64,000 nt of DNA from an uncultured Chthonomonadales bacterium (GCA_938005745.1 CALLMM010000018.1:65454-129453); one strand, 5' to 3'. Positions 53,820-63,454 are shown, numbered from the stretch's first letter. A program made the numbers and translations. Notes: generated from the sequence alone by a model not told the origin.

Positions 53820-54815
53820 GTGACACCCGAACCTACGCGGCGCGAACGGACGTTTCTGGAGGCGGTGCGCGCCTTTCTGGCGACCCTGGAGCCGCACAAG
53901 GAGGCGAAAGCCGTTCTGAGTTTCGAGACGGAGGAGCGTTTTAACTGGCACTACGTGCCTCGCGACCGTCACGGGCTGCCGCTCAAGCAGATGAACGAGG
54001 CGCAGCGCCAGGCGGCGCTGGCGGTTCTGCGCGCCGGTCTGAGCCAGAAGGGTTTCCAGAAGACCGAGACGATCCGGCAGCTGGAGATCGTTCTGCAGGC
54101 GATCGAGAAGGGGACGGGACCGATCCGCGACCCGGACCTCTTCTATCTGACCGTCTTCGGCGCGCCGTCCGAGAAGGGAGTCTGGGGGCTGCGCTACGAG
54201 GGGCACCATATCTCGCTGCACTGGACGGTCATCGAAGGCAGGGTCATCGCCACCTGCCCGCAGTTTCTCGGAGCCAATCCCGCCGAGGTGCGCGAAGGCG
54301 CGATGAAGGGCGTGCGCGCCCTGAGCGCAGAGGAGGATCTGGCGTACCTGCTGCTCAACGCGCTCACGCCGGAGCAGAAAAAGACGGCGGTGCTGAGCGA
54401 AACCGCGCCCGCCGACATCTTAACCGCCGCCTCGCGCATCGCCGCCATGCAGGAGGACCGCGGTCTCGCCTACAGCCAGATGACGACGCCGCAGCAGGGC
54501 ATGCTGATGGCGATCATCCGGGAGTATGCGGCGACCATGCCGGAGGAGCTTGCCCGCGCGCGGCTGGAGAGACTGCGAAAAGCCGGGCTGGAGAGCGTGA
54601 AGTTCGGCTGGATGGGCGGTTTGCAGCGCGGAGAGCCGCACTACTACCGCATTCAGGGCAGGACCTTCCTGATCGAGTTCGATAACACGCAGAACAACGC
54701 CAACCATATCCATCTGGTCTGGCGCGACTTTCAGGGCGACTTCGGGCGCGATCTGCTGGCAGAGCACTATCGCCGGCACTCCCATGCGCCCGGCGCGCCC
54801 CACACCGGCGGCTAA
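53820..54815 (+). CDS. DUF3500-family protein
   Basis: The 331-residue protein has no signal peptide. It contains FNWHYVPRDRHGLPLKQMNEAQRQAALAVLRAGLSQKG near residue 40, GVWGLRYEGHHISLHWTVIEG near 128, and YYRIQGRTFLIEFDNTQNNANHIHLVWRDF near the end. The His-rich ending is the hallmark of DUF3500 proteins, which have no established function. The GTG start has GGAGGAGAG upstream. It converges with the next gene, sharing overlapping stop codons. Confidence 0.85.
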   Translation: MTPEPTRRERTFLEAVRAFLATLEPHKEAKAVLSFETEERFNWHYVPRDRHGLPLKQMNEAQRQAALAVLRAGLSQKGFQKTETIRQLEIVLQAIEKGTGPIRDPDLFYLTVFGAPSEKGVWGLRYEGHHISLHWTVIEGRVIATCPQFLGANPAEVREGAMKGVRALSAEEDLAYLLLNALTPEQKKTAVLSETAPADILTAASRIAAMQEDRGLAYSQMTTPQQGMLMAIIREYAATMPEELARARLERLRKAGLESVKFGWMGGLQRGEPHYYRIQGRTFLIEFDNTQNNANHIHLVWRDFQGDFGRDLLAEHYRRHSHAPGAPHTGG

Positions 54816-56194
54816 CGCGGACTCGCGCGCTCCATCGCGCTCAGCCCCTGTGCGGCAGGGCGCAGCGCCGCCGCAGAGTCTCCCTCCGATACGCGCGCCC
54901 CCTGCAGATGGAGCGCGCGTATCTCCTGCGCCAGATGTCCCAGACAGGCGCAGAAGACGGCGACAACCATCCCGTAGAACGCCCCCGACCAGTAGTGATA
55001 GTGCAGATTGCTGTAGGGCAGAATCGGTAGGAAGACCAGCAGGTAACAGCCCCCGATCCACAGACCCGGCTCCTGCCGGCGGTAACGCGCCAGCAGCGCG
55101 ATCCCCAATAGATAGAGCAGCATCCCGTAGACCCGCGCCAGCGTCTGCGGCTCCAGAAGCTGCGCCCATCCCGCCTCGCCGCTGTCCAGCCACTGCGCGC
55201 ACGCCGCAACGATCCCCGCGCTGAGCCCCGCGATCCAGCCTCCGCGCCACCGCCTCCACAGCCCGAACGCGCAGACCGCCAGAACCATCGCTGCGGCAGC
55301 CACCACCCAGAGATTGCCGGTGCGCATCTCCAGATAGACCGGTCCTCCCCAGCTTAACAGCAGCTTCTGCAGGACGGAGGCGCGCCACATGGGCAGCTCG
55401 GCGGGGTGGGTGAGAACCAGACTGCGGAAGAGCCAGAACCCGCCGCCAAGTGCCGCAAACGCCCACGTCAGGCGCGTAACCCGGCACCTCCGATGCCAGA
55501 TCAGCGCGACCGCGAGGGGCGCCAGGATGTAACCCATCTCCTTGAAGCAGAGGCTCACCGCAAAACAGAGCAGCGCGCCGACCGCGCTCCGGCGGTCGGG
55601 CTGCCGAAGATGACGATCCAGCAGCAGAAGACAGAGCAGCCCGGAGGTCAGCCCGAATACGTCGTTCTGCGCGGGCCACCAGGCGACCGACCGCTCCACC
55701 GAAAAGAAGAAGAGACCGGCGGGGGTCGTGAAGAAGTATACCGCGATCATAGCAAATAGAATCGACGCTTTTTTTCGATGCTGGAAGAGACTCAGGCAGA
55801 GCGCGTAGAGCAGCGCGGCATTCAGGCTGTGCGCCAGCCAGGTGAGGAGGTTGTAGGCGGTGAAGTTCAGGTCGAAGGCGCGCTGCTGGAGGAAGAAGAG
55901 CGTGCTGGTCAGCGGACGGTAGAACTCAAAGCCGGGATAGTTCCAGGGACCAACCCACCAGCCGGGAATATCGCTCCAGCGGGCGTTCTGCGCGGCGCGA
56001 TAGAGGTGATGAATATCCGCCGGACGGCTCAGTTCGATCTGCGCCGTTTCAGGCGAGAAGCGCACGAACGGAGCGGTGTGCCACAGGGCAAGGAGCAGAG
56101 CAGCCAGCACTCCCCCCGCAGCCATCAAACGAGGATTTCGGTCAAAACAGGCGCAGACAGCCCCGAGGCTGCGCATGACCCGCGTCTGCCACAT
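54812..56194 (-). CDS. Polytopic membrane protein, GT-C / mannosyltransferase-like
   Basis: The 460-residue protein has many hydrophobic helices and an N-terminal loop with YRAAQNARWSDIPGWWVGPWNYPGFEFYRPLTSTLFFLQ. This recalls the first extracytoplasmic loop of GT-C enzymes such as the PMT and TMTC families, where an acidic pair binds the lipid-linked donor. Helices follow (LTWLAHSLNAALLYALCLSLF, SAVGALLCFAVSLCFKEMGYILAPLAVALIW). A role in glycosylating proteins or lipids is likely but unproven. An ATG at 56176 is an alternative start. Confidence 0.6.
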   Translation of the reverse strand: MWQTRVMRSLGAVCACFDRNPRLMAAGGVLAALLLALWHTAPFVRFSPETAQIELSRPADIHHLYRAAQNARWSDIPGWWVGPWNYPGFEFYRPLTSTLFFLQQRAFDLNFTAYNLLTWLAHSLNAALLYALCLSLFQHRKKASILFAMIAVYFFTTPAGLFFFSVERSVAWWPAQNDVFGLTSGLLCLLLLDRHLRQPDRRSAVGALLCFAVSLCFKEMGYILAPLAVALIWHRRCRVTRLTWAFAALGGGFWLFRSLVLTHPAELPMWRASVLQKLLLSWGGPVYLEMRTGNLWVVAAAAMVLAVCAFGLWRRWRGGWIAGLSAGIVAACAQWLDSGEAGWAQLLEPQTLARVYGMLLYLLGIALLARYRRQEPGLWIGGCYLLVFLPILPYSNLHYHYWSGAFYGMVVAVFCACLGHLAQEIRALHLQGARVSEGDSAAALRPAAQGLSAMERASPR

Positions 56195-56523
56195 CGTAAA
56201 ACCTCTGGGGAGAAAAGGTTAAGATGCTATCCGCGCTGCGAAACCAGGGGGAAAAGACCGCTTTTCGGTAGTATAAGCTCCTTTCGCACGTATGTCAAGA
56301 TATTTCGTGAGGGGTTTCTTGCAGGTCTGCGCCGGGTGTTGGCGCTGTCCGCTGTGAGATTGCTTCGGTCGCTGTCGCTCCCGTGCAATGACAGAAAAGG
56401 GGTCGGCTGCGCTCCCGCGCAATGACAGACCGGGACGTTCGAGCGTTCCAGAGACGCGCAACACGCCCTCAATCCGTCATTGCGAGCGAAGCGAAGCAAT
56501 CTTCCACCTGACAACCTGAAGTC
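56195..56523. repeat. Intergenic region with inverted and direct dispersed-repeat copies
   Basis: About 329 bp has no gene. It holds a copy of the GTCATTGCGAGCGAAGCG-type repeat at 56476-56507, matching 14126-14157 at 30 of 32. It also holds two degenerate inverted copies at 56354-56393 and 56403-56428, ending in GCAATGACAG. The inverted and direct copies could pair in RNA. Otherwise nothing is seen. Confidence 0.7.
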
Positions 56524-59238
56524 TCAGCCGGCGGGATGACCGGCAGAGGTCGCGCCGCTCTTCGGCGTAGCGGGCGGCTCCTCCTTCCCGTCGCGCAGCC
56601 GCTCCTCAAACCGGGTGTAGAGCAGGCTGACCAGCAGCAGGATGACGCCCAGCGTAAAGAAGGAGACAATGCGATAGGGCTGTTCCAGCCAGGACAGGTC
56701 GAACAGGAACACCTTCAGGATCGAAAGGTAGAGCAGGGCGATGGCAAAGAGACGCAGCGGACGCACGCGCCGCCAGATGCCCGCTGAGATCGCCGCCAGC
56801 GCGTAGAGCGTCCACAGCAGCGACAGCGCAAGCTGCGGTGCGTTCGCCTGACCTGCGCCGCCCCAGCGCGCTCCCGCATAGTCCCACAGATCCACGCTGA
56901 GAAAGAGCAGGGCGAAGAGATTGGCTGCCGCCGCCAGCAACGCCGGAAGGATACGCTCCTCTGTCGGCAGCTTCTCACGATTCTTCCAGAGCATCCATGC
57001 CGACGCGCAGATCGCCGCAACGACCGCCCCACCCCCGAGCATCCGCTCATTGAGCAGCAGGCGCACCGGCTCCGTCAGGTTCGGCAGATCGAAGAGGAGG
57101 GCGCGCCCCGCCGCCAGTGTCAGCAGCGACAGCGCAAACCAGCGGACACGCAGCTCCCGCGCCGCAAAGCCCGTCCAGAGCAGAACCGCCGCCTCTGCCG
57201 CCCACGCCAGCGTCACGTAGCCCGCCCTGAGCTGCAGCGGGATGGCGATGGTCAGAAAGGTAACCGACAGCCCCGAATAGGTCAGGCGATGCAGAGGCTC
57301 CTCCCGACGCAGCCATACGCCGCCGAGGATCGCATGATACGCCGCCATTGTCAGCGCCGCCCCGCACAGCAGCGTGAATCCCCGATACGCGGCGAAACCC
57401 AGCCCGCCCGTCAGCAGACCGAAGAAGACGGCGGCATTCACGATCGGCGCAAAGATCTCTGCGCGGAACGCGGACCAGGCGACCTGCCGGCGCAGCGCGA
57501 TCCATAGCAGCGAGATCAGCAGGAACTCGCCCGCATAGATCGCGCTCGCCAGATGAAGCGGCGGCTGAGTCTCCGCCAACGAAGCCGCCAGCAAGCCGCC
57601 GGCAGGGAGGATGAGCGCGGAGACCGCCAGCGTCGCGGAAAAGGCGATCGGCTCCTTACGCTGCCGGGCTGCGATCCAGATCGCGCACGCCGTCACAGCG
57701 GCGGAGAGAGGCAGCGACAGCGACGCCGCGGGCGCGCCCCACAGAAGATACCCATCCAGCACGCGGCAGGTCATCATCAGGTGCAGGAACGCATTGACGC
57801 CCGCGAGGACTGCCGCCGCCTTCTCCTCTTCGCGCCGGTTCATCATGAGCGCGACGCCCAGAAAGAGCAGGTAACTGAACTGCGTGAAGGCGAAAGCAGC
57901 GGGAACCTGCTCACGGTCCAGCGTCGCGTTCAGCGAGAAGAGCGTCATCCCCGCCAGAACGAACGCCGAGAGCGCGCCGAAGAGCAGCCGCACCTCGCGA
58001 TCCAGATGCGGCAGTTTTGGCAGGGCTGTCGCCAGCCCGGCAAAGAGCAGCGCCGCCAGGACACCCGCTAGGGTATAGTCCGGCAGCCCCAGAACGCCCG
58101 CTTCGCTCAGTATCGCCAGACTCGACAGCATAAACGCCAGACATCCGCCCGTCACCAGCGCCACTCCCGCTATCCGGGCAGGGGAGAGGGTCTTCGGCGC
58201 ATCCGGCTCCGCCGCCTTTCCCGGCTCCTCGGAAGGCGCATAGAGCGCGCGCGCTCCCATATAGCTGGAGAAGAGCATGTAGAGCGCGGCAAACGCCTCG
58301 ACCCGCCATCCGCCTGCCTCCAGCGGTCCGGCAAAGAAGAAGATGATCCAGGTAGACAGGAAGGAGACGACCGCCAGCGAGTGCCAGGAGCGCAGGCGTG
58401 TCAGGATCGCCACCCAGACATTCAGCGCGGCAAGATAGGCGTACAGACGCACCAGGGAGTCCGTGCTGACCGCTCCCGCCCCCTCCTGCCGGATCAGCAC
58501 GGGAGCCGCGAACGCGCCGAGAATGCAGAGGACGGCGACCGCTTCGGTGCGATTGCGGATCGCCAGCGCGGAGGCGGCAAGCGCGCCGACCGCCAGCGCG
58601 CCCAGCGCCGCCGTGTAGCCGATCAGGCGCGGCTCATAGAAGCTGTAGGCGGCGTAGAGGGAGAGGAAGTAGACGACGATCCCGCCGGAGGCGAGCGCCT
58701 GCGCGTAGTTTCGGTAGCGGGGCTTCGGGAGCAGAATCTGTCCCGTCGCCAGCAGGAAGAGCGCGGTAAACAGCCCGATGCCCACCTGCGCGGGAGGACC
58801 GATCCAGCCGGAGCGAAAAGCGTACTGCAGGAAGAAAGCGGTCGCCGCCGCAATTGCGGCGATGCCCAGACGCGCCAGCCAGTTTGCGCCCAGAAGCGTC
58901 TCCAGATCGGGCATCCGGACGGCAGGCGCGGATGCTGGCGGCGTCGTTTCGGCGGCGGAAGGCGCCAGGACGGGCTGCGGCTCTGCCGGAAGCGGCGGAC
59001 TGACCGGCGCAGCCGCCGGGGTCGGAGGATAGAGGGGCGGCGCAGAGGCAGCCTGTGTCTCCGGAGAAGGCGCGCCGACAGGCTTTCCGGCGGACAACTG
59101 GCTCCACCGCCACTGCAGTTCCCGTATCTGTCCCGCCAGCATCTCCAGACGCACCAGCGTGTAGATGGGAAATGCCACGAAGAGCAGGATGATCGCTCCC
59201 ACGATCAGCAGCCCTAACAGAATACTCAGATCCTCCAT
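56524..59238 (-). CDS. DUF2339 polytopic membrane protein
   Basis: The 904-residue protein has an N-terminal helix (ILLGLLIVGAIILLFVAFPIYTL), a Pro/Ala/Ser linker, and the DUF2339 signature MPDLETLLGANWLARLGIAAIAAATAFFLQYAF followed by WIGPPAQVGIG near residue 140. About two dozen membrane helices follow to a cytoplasmic C-terminus. The function of this family is unknown; it is widespread in Gram-negative and some other bacteria. The gap upstream (59239-59390) shows nothing recognisable. Confidence 0.9.
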   Translation of the reverse strand: MEDLSILLGLLIVGAIILLFVAFPIYTLVRLEMLAGQIRELQWRWSQLSAGKPVGAPSPETQAASAPPLYPPTPAAAPVSPPLPAEPQPVLAPSAAETTPPASAPAVRMPDLETLLGANWLARLGIAAIAAATAFFLQYAFRSGWIGPPAQVGIGLFTALFLLATGQILLPKPRYRNYAQALASGGIVVYFLSLYAAYSFYEPRLIGYTAALGALAVGALAASALAIRNRTEAVAVLCILGAFAAPVLIRQEGAGAVSTDSLVRLYAYLAALNVWVAILTRLRSWHSLAVVSFLSTWIIFFFAGPLEAGGWRVEAFAALYMLFSSYMGARALYAPSEEPGKAAEPDAPKTLSPARIAGVALVTGGCLAFMLSSLAILSEAGVLGLPDYTLAGVLAALLFAGLATALPKLPHLDREVRLLFGALSAFVLAGMTLFSLNATLDREQVPAAFAFTQFSYLLFLGVALMMNRREEEKAAAVLAGVNAFLHLMMTCRVLDGYLLWGAPAASLSLPLSAAVTACAIWIAARQRKEPIAFSATLAVSALILPAGGLLAASLAETQPPLHLASAIYAGEFLLISLLWIALRRQVAWSAFRAEIFAPIVNAAVFFGLLTGGLGFAAYRGFTLLCGAALTMAAYHAILGGVWLRREEPLHRLTYSGLSVTFLTIAIPLQLRAGYVTLAWAAEAAVLLWTGFAARELRVRWFALSLLTLAAGRALLFDLPNLTEPVRLLLNERMLGGGAVVAAICASAWMLWKNREKLPTEERILPALLAAAANLFALLFLSVDLWDYAGARWGGAGQANAPQLALSLLWTLYALAAISAGIWRRVRPLRLFAIALLYLSILKVFLFDLSWLEQPYRIVSFFTLGVILLLVSLLYTRFEERLRDGKEEPPATPKSGATSAGHPAG

Positions 59239-59390
59239 ATACGTCTCCTTCTCGGCGATATGCCGGATGCGCTTCTGCCTCTACACGGTTATTGTAGTGG
59301 TCAGAGCGCGAGAAGGCATGGGCTGAAAGACCTATTTTCGCGGAGCGATAGTCCCCTCTTCTTCTACGGACGGGGAAAACGGCACGGTTC

Positions 59391-59433
59391 TGCAAAGAAA
59401 AGACGGTCGGGGATGCTCTATGCATCCCCGACC
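59391..59433 (-). terminator. Terminator of the SUF operon
   Basis: A perfect 12-bp stem (59405-59416 with 59422-59433) has a five-base loop. On the minus strand it is followed by GTCTTTTCTTT. It lies about 120 bases after the stop of the A-type carrier gene. Confidence 0.85.
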
Positions 59434-59552
59434 TCAAATCAGCCGCCGATCTGCGCCCTGCCGCGACTGCCTTCAAGGTGGGAGCAGGCGATAGATCGCC
59501 CCGATCCGGGCACGCAGAAGCTGCCGGGATTCGAGGATCTCAGCGGAGGACG

Positions 59553-59921
59553 TCAGAGGTTCGGCGTGAAGGAGGTTCCGCAGCCGCAGCTGCGTCCGGC
59601 GTTGGGGTTCGTCCACTTCCAGCCGCCCTCCAGCAGGTTCATCAGGCTGAAGTCGAGGGTTGCGCCGGTGAGGAAGCGCGCGCTCTTCTTATCCACCATG
59701 ACGGTGATGCCGTCCACCTCATAGACCAGGTCCCGCTCGGTGGGCGTATCGTCCAACGCAATTGTGTAGGAGAGGCCGCTGCAGCCTCCGCCCTTCACGC
59801 CCAGCCGCAAGCCGCAGTTCTCCCGGTTGTTTTTTTTCATCAGGTAGCGCGCCTGCTTCACCGCGTTTGCAGTAAGCGTTACGACCGGCTGCGCGGTATC
59901 CATCAGGTTCACCGTATTCAT
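59553..59921 (-). CDS. A-type iron-sulfur carrier protein (IscA/SufA/ErpA-like)
   Basis: The 122-residue protein carries Fe-S clusters to apoproteins. It has the three-cysteine pattern: GVKGGGCSGLSYTIALDD near residue 46, then SCGCGTSF near the C-terminus (CGC). TANAVKQARYLMKKNN and VMVDKKSARFLTGATLDFSL are also typical. The ATG at 59921 is chosen; the longer frame from 59966 would overlap the end of the upstream gene. It is last in the SUF operon. Confidence 0.92.
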   Translation of the reverse strand: MNTVNLMDTAQPVVTLTANAVKQARYLMKKNNRENCGLRLGVKGGGCSGLSYTIALDDTPTERDLVYEVDGITVMVDKKSARFLTGATLDFSLMNLLEGGWKWTNPNAGRSCGCGTSFTPNL

Positions 59922-59952
59922 CACTCCATCTCCACAGGCAGAAGGATCTCTC

Positions 59953-60288
59953 TCAGAAGAATCCAAGCTCCAGCTTCGCCGCCTCCGACATGCGCTCCGG
60001 CGTCCAGGGCGGATCCCAGACGATCTCTACCAGCACGTCGGTGACGCCATTGATCGCCCGCACCTTCTCCTCCACCTCCACCGGAATCTGTCCGGCGGCG
60101 GGGCAGGCGGGCGAGGTGAGCGTCATGCGGATATGCACCATCCCGTCCTTATGCACCTCTATGTCGTAGATCAGCCCCAGCTCGTAGATGTCAACGGGTA
60201 TTTCTGGATCGTAGACCGTGCGCAGCGCCTCGATCACCTCGCCCTCGATCATCAGGGTGCTGAAGGGCTTTGTACCTATCTCATGCAT
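59953..60288 (-). CDS. sufT: SufT / MIP18 (DUF59)-family Fe-S assembly protein
   Basis: The 111-residue protein has VIEALRTVYDPEIPVDIYELGLIYDIEVHKDG near residue 20, the DUF59 core, and MTLTSPACPAAGQIPVEVEEKVRAINGV with the conserved Cys. VEIVWDPPWTPERMSEAAKLELGF follows. SufT assists maturation of Fe-S proteins, and its place between sufU and the A-type carrier is typical. Confidence 0.92.
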   Translation of the reverse strand: MHEIGTKPFSTLMIEGEVIEALRTVYDPEIPVDIYELGLIYDIEVHKDGMVHIRMTLTSPACPAAGQIPVEVEEKVRAINGVTDVLVEIVWDPPWTPERMSEAAKLELGFF

Positions 60289-60295
60289 CGTCTTA

Positions 60296-60745
60296 TCACT
60301 CCGTAGATGCCACTGTATCGTCCGAATTCAGCGCGTTATGCAGCGTATGCCAGGCGAGACCTGCGCACTTCACGCGGGCAGGAAACTCGCGCACCCCGGC
60401 AAAGACCGTCAGTTTTCCCAGCGTCTCGTCCGGCTCGCTCTCCACCGGCGCGGTGATCATCTCCTGAAAACGGTGGAACAGCTTCTCCGCCTCGGCGACC
60501 GTCTTCCCCTTGACCGCCGTCGTCATCAGGGAGGCGGACGCTTTGGAGATGGCGCATCCCGACCCCTGAAAGCTCACGTCGGTCACCACGCCGTTGTCAA
60601 TATGCAGGAAGACCTCGATCTGATCCCCGCAGAGGGGGTTGTGTCCGAGCGCGTGATGATTGGCGTCCGGCATGACCCGGAAGTTGCGCGGCTGGCGGTT
60701 ATGATCCAGGATGACTTCCTGATAGAGTTCGCGCAGGTCCGACAT
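60296..60745 (-). CDS. sufU: SUF scaffold / sulfur-transfer protein SufU
   Basis: The 149-residue protein starts LRELYQEVILDHNRQPRNFRVM and has NPLCGDQIEVFL with the first Cys near residue 40, FQGSGCAISKASASLMT with the second Cys, and RVKCAGLAWHTLHNAL with the third. SufU takes sulfur from SufS and, in Firmicutes and relatives, delivers it to SufBCD. Its ATG shares a base with the sufS stop (TAATG), so translation is coupled. Confidence 0.94.
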   Translation of the reverse strand: MSDLRELYQEVILDHNRQPRNFRVMPDANHHALGHNPLCGDQIEVFLHIDNGVVTDVSFQGSGCAISKASASLMTTAVKGKTVAEAEKLFHRFQEMITAPVESEPDETLGKLTVFAGVREFPARVKCAGLAWHTLHNALNSDDTVASTE

Positions 60746-61974
60746 TAACCAAACACCTCCCGCACCCGAGCCAGTGAATCTGCCAGCCTGTCCACATCCT
60801 CCCGGGTGTTATAGATGGCGAAGGAGGCGCGCACCGTCGCCGGAACGCCCAGGCGGCTCATCAGCGGCTGGCAGCAGTGGTGTCCCACGCGCACCGCCAC
60901 GCCCTCCTGATCCAGGATCGTGCCGATGTCGTGCGGATGGACGCCCTCCATCTCAAACGAGATCACGCTCGCCTTCTCCCGCGCCGTCCCGATCAGACGC
61001 ACCCCCTGCACCCTCTCCAGAGTATGCGTGGCGTACTCCAGCAGTTCGTGCTCATACTCCGCGACCGCCTCCATGCCGATGCCCTCCAGGTACTCGATGG
61101 TGGCATGCAGCCCGACGGCGTCCGCCGCGTTGGGCGTTCCCGCCTCGAACTTCTGCGGAATGGGGGCGTAGGTAGAGCGATCAAAGGTAACCAGACTGAT
61201 CATGGAGCCGCCGCCCTGATAGGGGGGCATGGCTTCCAGAAGCGCGGCTTTTCCGTAGAGCGCGCCGATCCCGGTCGGTCCAAACATCTTATGTCCGGAG
61301 AAGGCGTAGAAGTCGCAGTCCAGCTCCTGCACATCCACCGGCATATGCGGAACCGCCTGTGCGCCGTCTATCAGCGCCGGGATACCCCGTTCGTGCGCCA
61401 TGGCGATCATCTCGCGCACGGGGTTGATCGTCCCCAGCACGTTGGAGACATGCGTCACCGCCACCAGCTTCACGCGGTCATGGAGCATCCGCGCATACGC
61501 CTCCATATCCAGTTCGCCCCGACCATTGATCGGAACGACCCGTATGCGCGCCCCCTTCTCCGCGCAGACCATCTGCCAGGGCAGGATGTTGGAGTGGTGC
61601 TCCATCTCCGTCAGGAGGATCTCGTCGCCCGCCTGCAGTCTCTGGCGTCCGAAGGTCTGCGCGACCAGATTGATCGCCTCGGTGCAGCCGCGCACGAAGA
61701 CAACCTCCCGCGCCTCCGCCGCATGGATAAATCGCTGGACGCTGCGGCGCGCCTCCTCATAGGCAAGCGTCGCCCGCTCGCTCAGGGCATGCACCCCGCG
61801 ATGGACGCTGGCATTGTCCTCCGAATAGAAGCGTGTCAGAGAGTCTATGACGACCTGCGGCTTCTGGGACGTGGCGGCGTTGTCGAGATAGACCAGTGGC
61901 TTGCCGCCCCGCACCTTTTGCCGGAGGATCGGAAACTCCTCGCGTATGCGATAGGGGTCGAGCGAACTCCTCAT
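60745..61974 (-). CDS. sufS: Cysteine desulfurase SufS (class II)
   Basis: This PLP enzyme takes sulfur from cysteine. The 409-residue protein has YLDNAATSQKPQVVIDSL near residue 26, EMEHHSNILPWQ near 115, DGAQAVPHMPVDVQELDCDFYAFSGHKMFGPTGIGALYG near 215 with the PLP Lys in SGHKM, and RVGHHCCQPLM near 355 with the active-site Cys. The ATG at 61974 gives the normal length; an ATG at 62013 would add 13 residues. Confidence 0.96.
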   Translation of the reverse strand: MRSSLDPYRIREEFPILRQKVRGGKPLVYLDNAATSQKPQVVIDSLTRFYSEDNASVHRGVHALSERATLAYEEARRSVQRFIHAAEAREVVFVRGCTEAINLVAQTFGRQRLQAGDEILLTEMEHHSNILPWQMVCAEKGARIRVVPINGRGELDMEAYARMLHDRVKLVAVTHVSNVLGTINPVREMIAMAHERGIPALIDGAQAVPHMPVDVQELDCDFYAFSGHKMFGPTGIGALYGKAALLEAMPPYQGGGSMISLVTFDRSTYAPIPQKFEAGTPNAADAVGLHATIEYLEGIGMEAVAEYEHELLEYATHTLERVQGVRLIGTAREKASVISFEMEGVHPHDIGTILDQEGVAVRVGHHCCQPLMSRLGVPATVRASFAIYNTREDVDRLADSLARVREVFG

Positions 61975-62108
61975 TCCCCGCCTCTCTCCACCCGTCTTTA
62001 TATAGGTTACCATAAGGGTTTTCCCCCTGCGATAGTCAGCGGCGCGGCGCGAGAGGATTTTACCGGGAACCGCGTTGCGGCGGCGGATCGCTCTCGCGCC
62101 GCGCGCCC

Positions 62109-63434
62109 TTAATGCGGCTTGGGAAGCTGCGCCAGCATCACCTCATCGAGCGCGCGCCGCAGCGCCTCGATCTGTATGCGATCCAGAATGTCCATCGCGA
62201 AGGCGTGGATCAGCAGGCTGCGGGCGTCCTCCCGATCAATGCCCCGCGCCCGCAGATAGAAGAGCTGATCGGCGTCCAGTTGACCGACCGTCGCGCCATG
62301 CGTGCACTTCACATCGTCCGCAAAGATCTCCAGCTGCGGCTTGGTGTTGATCTGCGCGTTATCGGAGAGCAGCAGCGCCTGATTGGTCTGCTTGGCGTCG
62401 GTCTTCTGCGCGTCCTGCCGCACGTAGATCTTGCCGTTGAAGACGCCCCGCCCGTGCTCATCCAGAACGCCCTTGTAGATCTGATGACTGCTGCAGTGGG
62501 GTCTGGCATGGTCAAGCGTCGTATGGTTGTCCACCAGCCGCCGACCATTGACCAGATACAGACCGTTCAGCGTGCAGTCAATCCCCTCGCCGTTGAGCAG
62601 CGCGTAGACATCGTTGCGCACCAGACCGCCCCCCAGCGTGATGGAGTGCGAACGGAAATTGGCGTTCCGGCTCAACTGCGCGTGGGTATAGGAGACATGG
62701 TAGGCGTCCATGCTCTCCCGCTGCGTCTTGTAGTGATCCACCACGGCGTTCTCGCCGACAACGATCTCCGTGACGGCGTTGGTCAGGTAGACGTCGCGCT
62801 GCACGCCGACGTAGCTTTCGATGAGCGAACAGCGGCTGTTCGCTCCGGCGACGACCAGCACGCGCGGATGCGAGACGGTCGGAGCGTTTTCGGTCGCGCT
62901 GACAAACAGCAGGCGGATCGGCTCCTCGACAACCACGCTGCGCGGAATGTAGACAAAGGCTCCGTCGTCCATGAACGCCGTGTTCAGCGCGGCAAAGGCA
63001 TGGGTATCCTGGGCGGCAAAGCGCGCCAGATAGGTATCCGCCGTATCGGGATCGTCCGACAGGTGCGCCGCCAGGCTCCCGACCTGCACGCCCTTCGGCA
63101 GGGGGTGCAGACAGGTCAGTTCGGGCGAATACCTGCCGTTGACAAAGACGATCTGACTGTACTCCATGCCCGCAAACTGGAACGGTTCAAGCTGCCCGAC
63201 GGTTATCGCGACCGGCGCGGCGGAAGCCGGAACGAAATCGGTGTCCGTGATGGGGTGAATAGGCGTGAACCGCCACTCCTCATCCTCCATCGTGGGAAAA
63301 CCCATCTGCTGAAATCGGTTGAAAGCCATCTGCCGGACGCGCTGCAGCCATGCGGGAGAGCGATCCTCTTTCTCCCGGATAAACGCCTCAAACTGCGCGG
63401 AGAAGAGGCTTTCGGTAGTCATGACGGGACTCAT
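62109..63434 (-). CDS. sufD: Fe-S cluster assembly protein SufD
   Basis: The 441-residue protein has MEDEEWRFTPIHPI near residue 49, then a right-handed beta-helix with HPRVLVVAGANSRCSLIESYVG and TNAVTEIVVGENAVVDHYKTQ. The C-terminal VDNHTTLDHARPHCSSHQIYKGVLDEHGRGVFNGKIYVRQDAQKTDA and CTHGATVGQLDADQLFYLRARGI complete the family pattern. SufD pairs with SufB and SufC to build clusters. It begins 20 bases after sufC. Confidence 0.95.
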   Translation of the reverse strand: MSPVMTTESLFSAQFEAFIREKEDRSPAWLQRVRQMAFNRFQQMGFPTMEDEEWRFTPIHPITDTDFVPASAAPVAITVGQLEPFQFAGMEYSQIVFVNGRYSPELTCLHPLPKGVQVGSLAAHLSDDPDTADTYLARFAAQDTHAFAALNTAFMDDGAFVYIPRSVVVEEPIRLLFVSATENAPTVSHPRVLVVAGANSRCSLIESYVGVQRDVYLTNAVTEIVVGENAVVDHYKTQRESMDAYHVSYTHAQLSRNANFRSHSITLGGGLVRNDVYALLNGEGIDCTLNGLYLVNGRRLVDNHTTLDHARPHCSSHQIYKGVLDEHGRGVFNGKIYVRQDAQKTDAKQTNQALLLSDNAQINTKPQLEIFADDVKCTHGATVGQLDADQLFYLRARGIDREDARSLLIHAFAMDILDRIQIEALRRALDEVMLAQLPKPH

Positions 63435-63454
63435 CTTCTGTCCTCTCTCCCTGT

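Noticed and set aside
58565..58590. Possible fourth copy of the 28-bp fliK repeat in the DUF2339 gene
   Set aside because: Only the first ten bases match well; the rest needs gaps and fits Ala/Leu codon usage.
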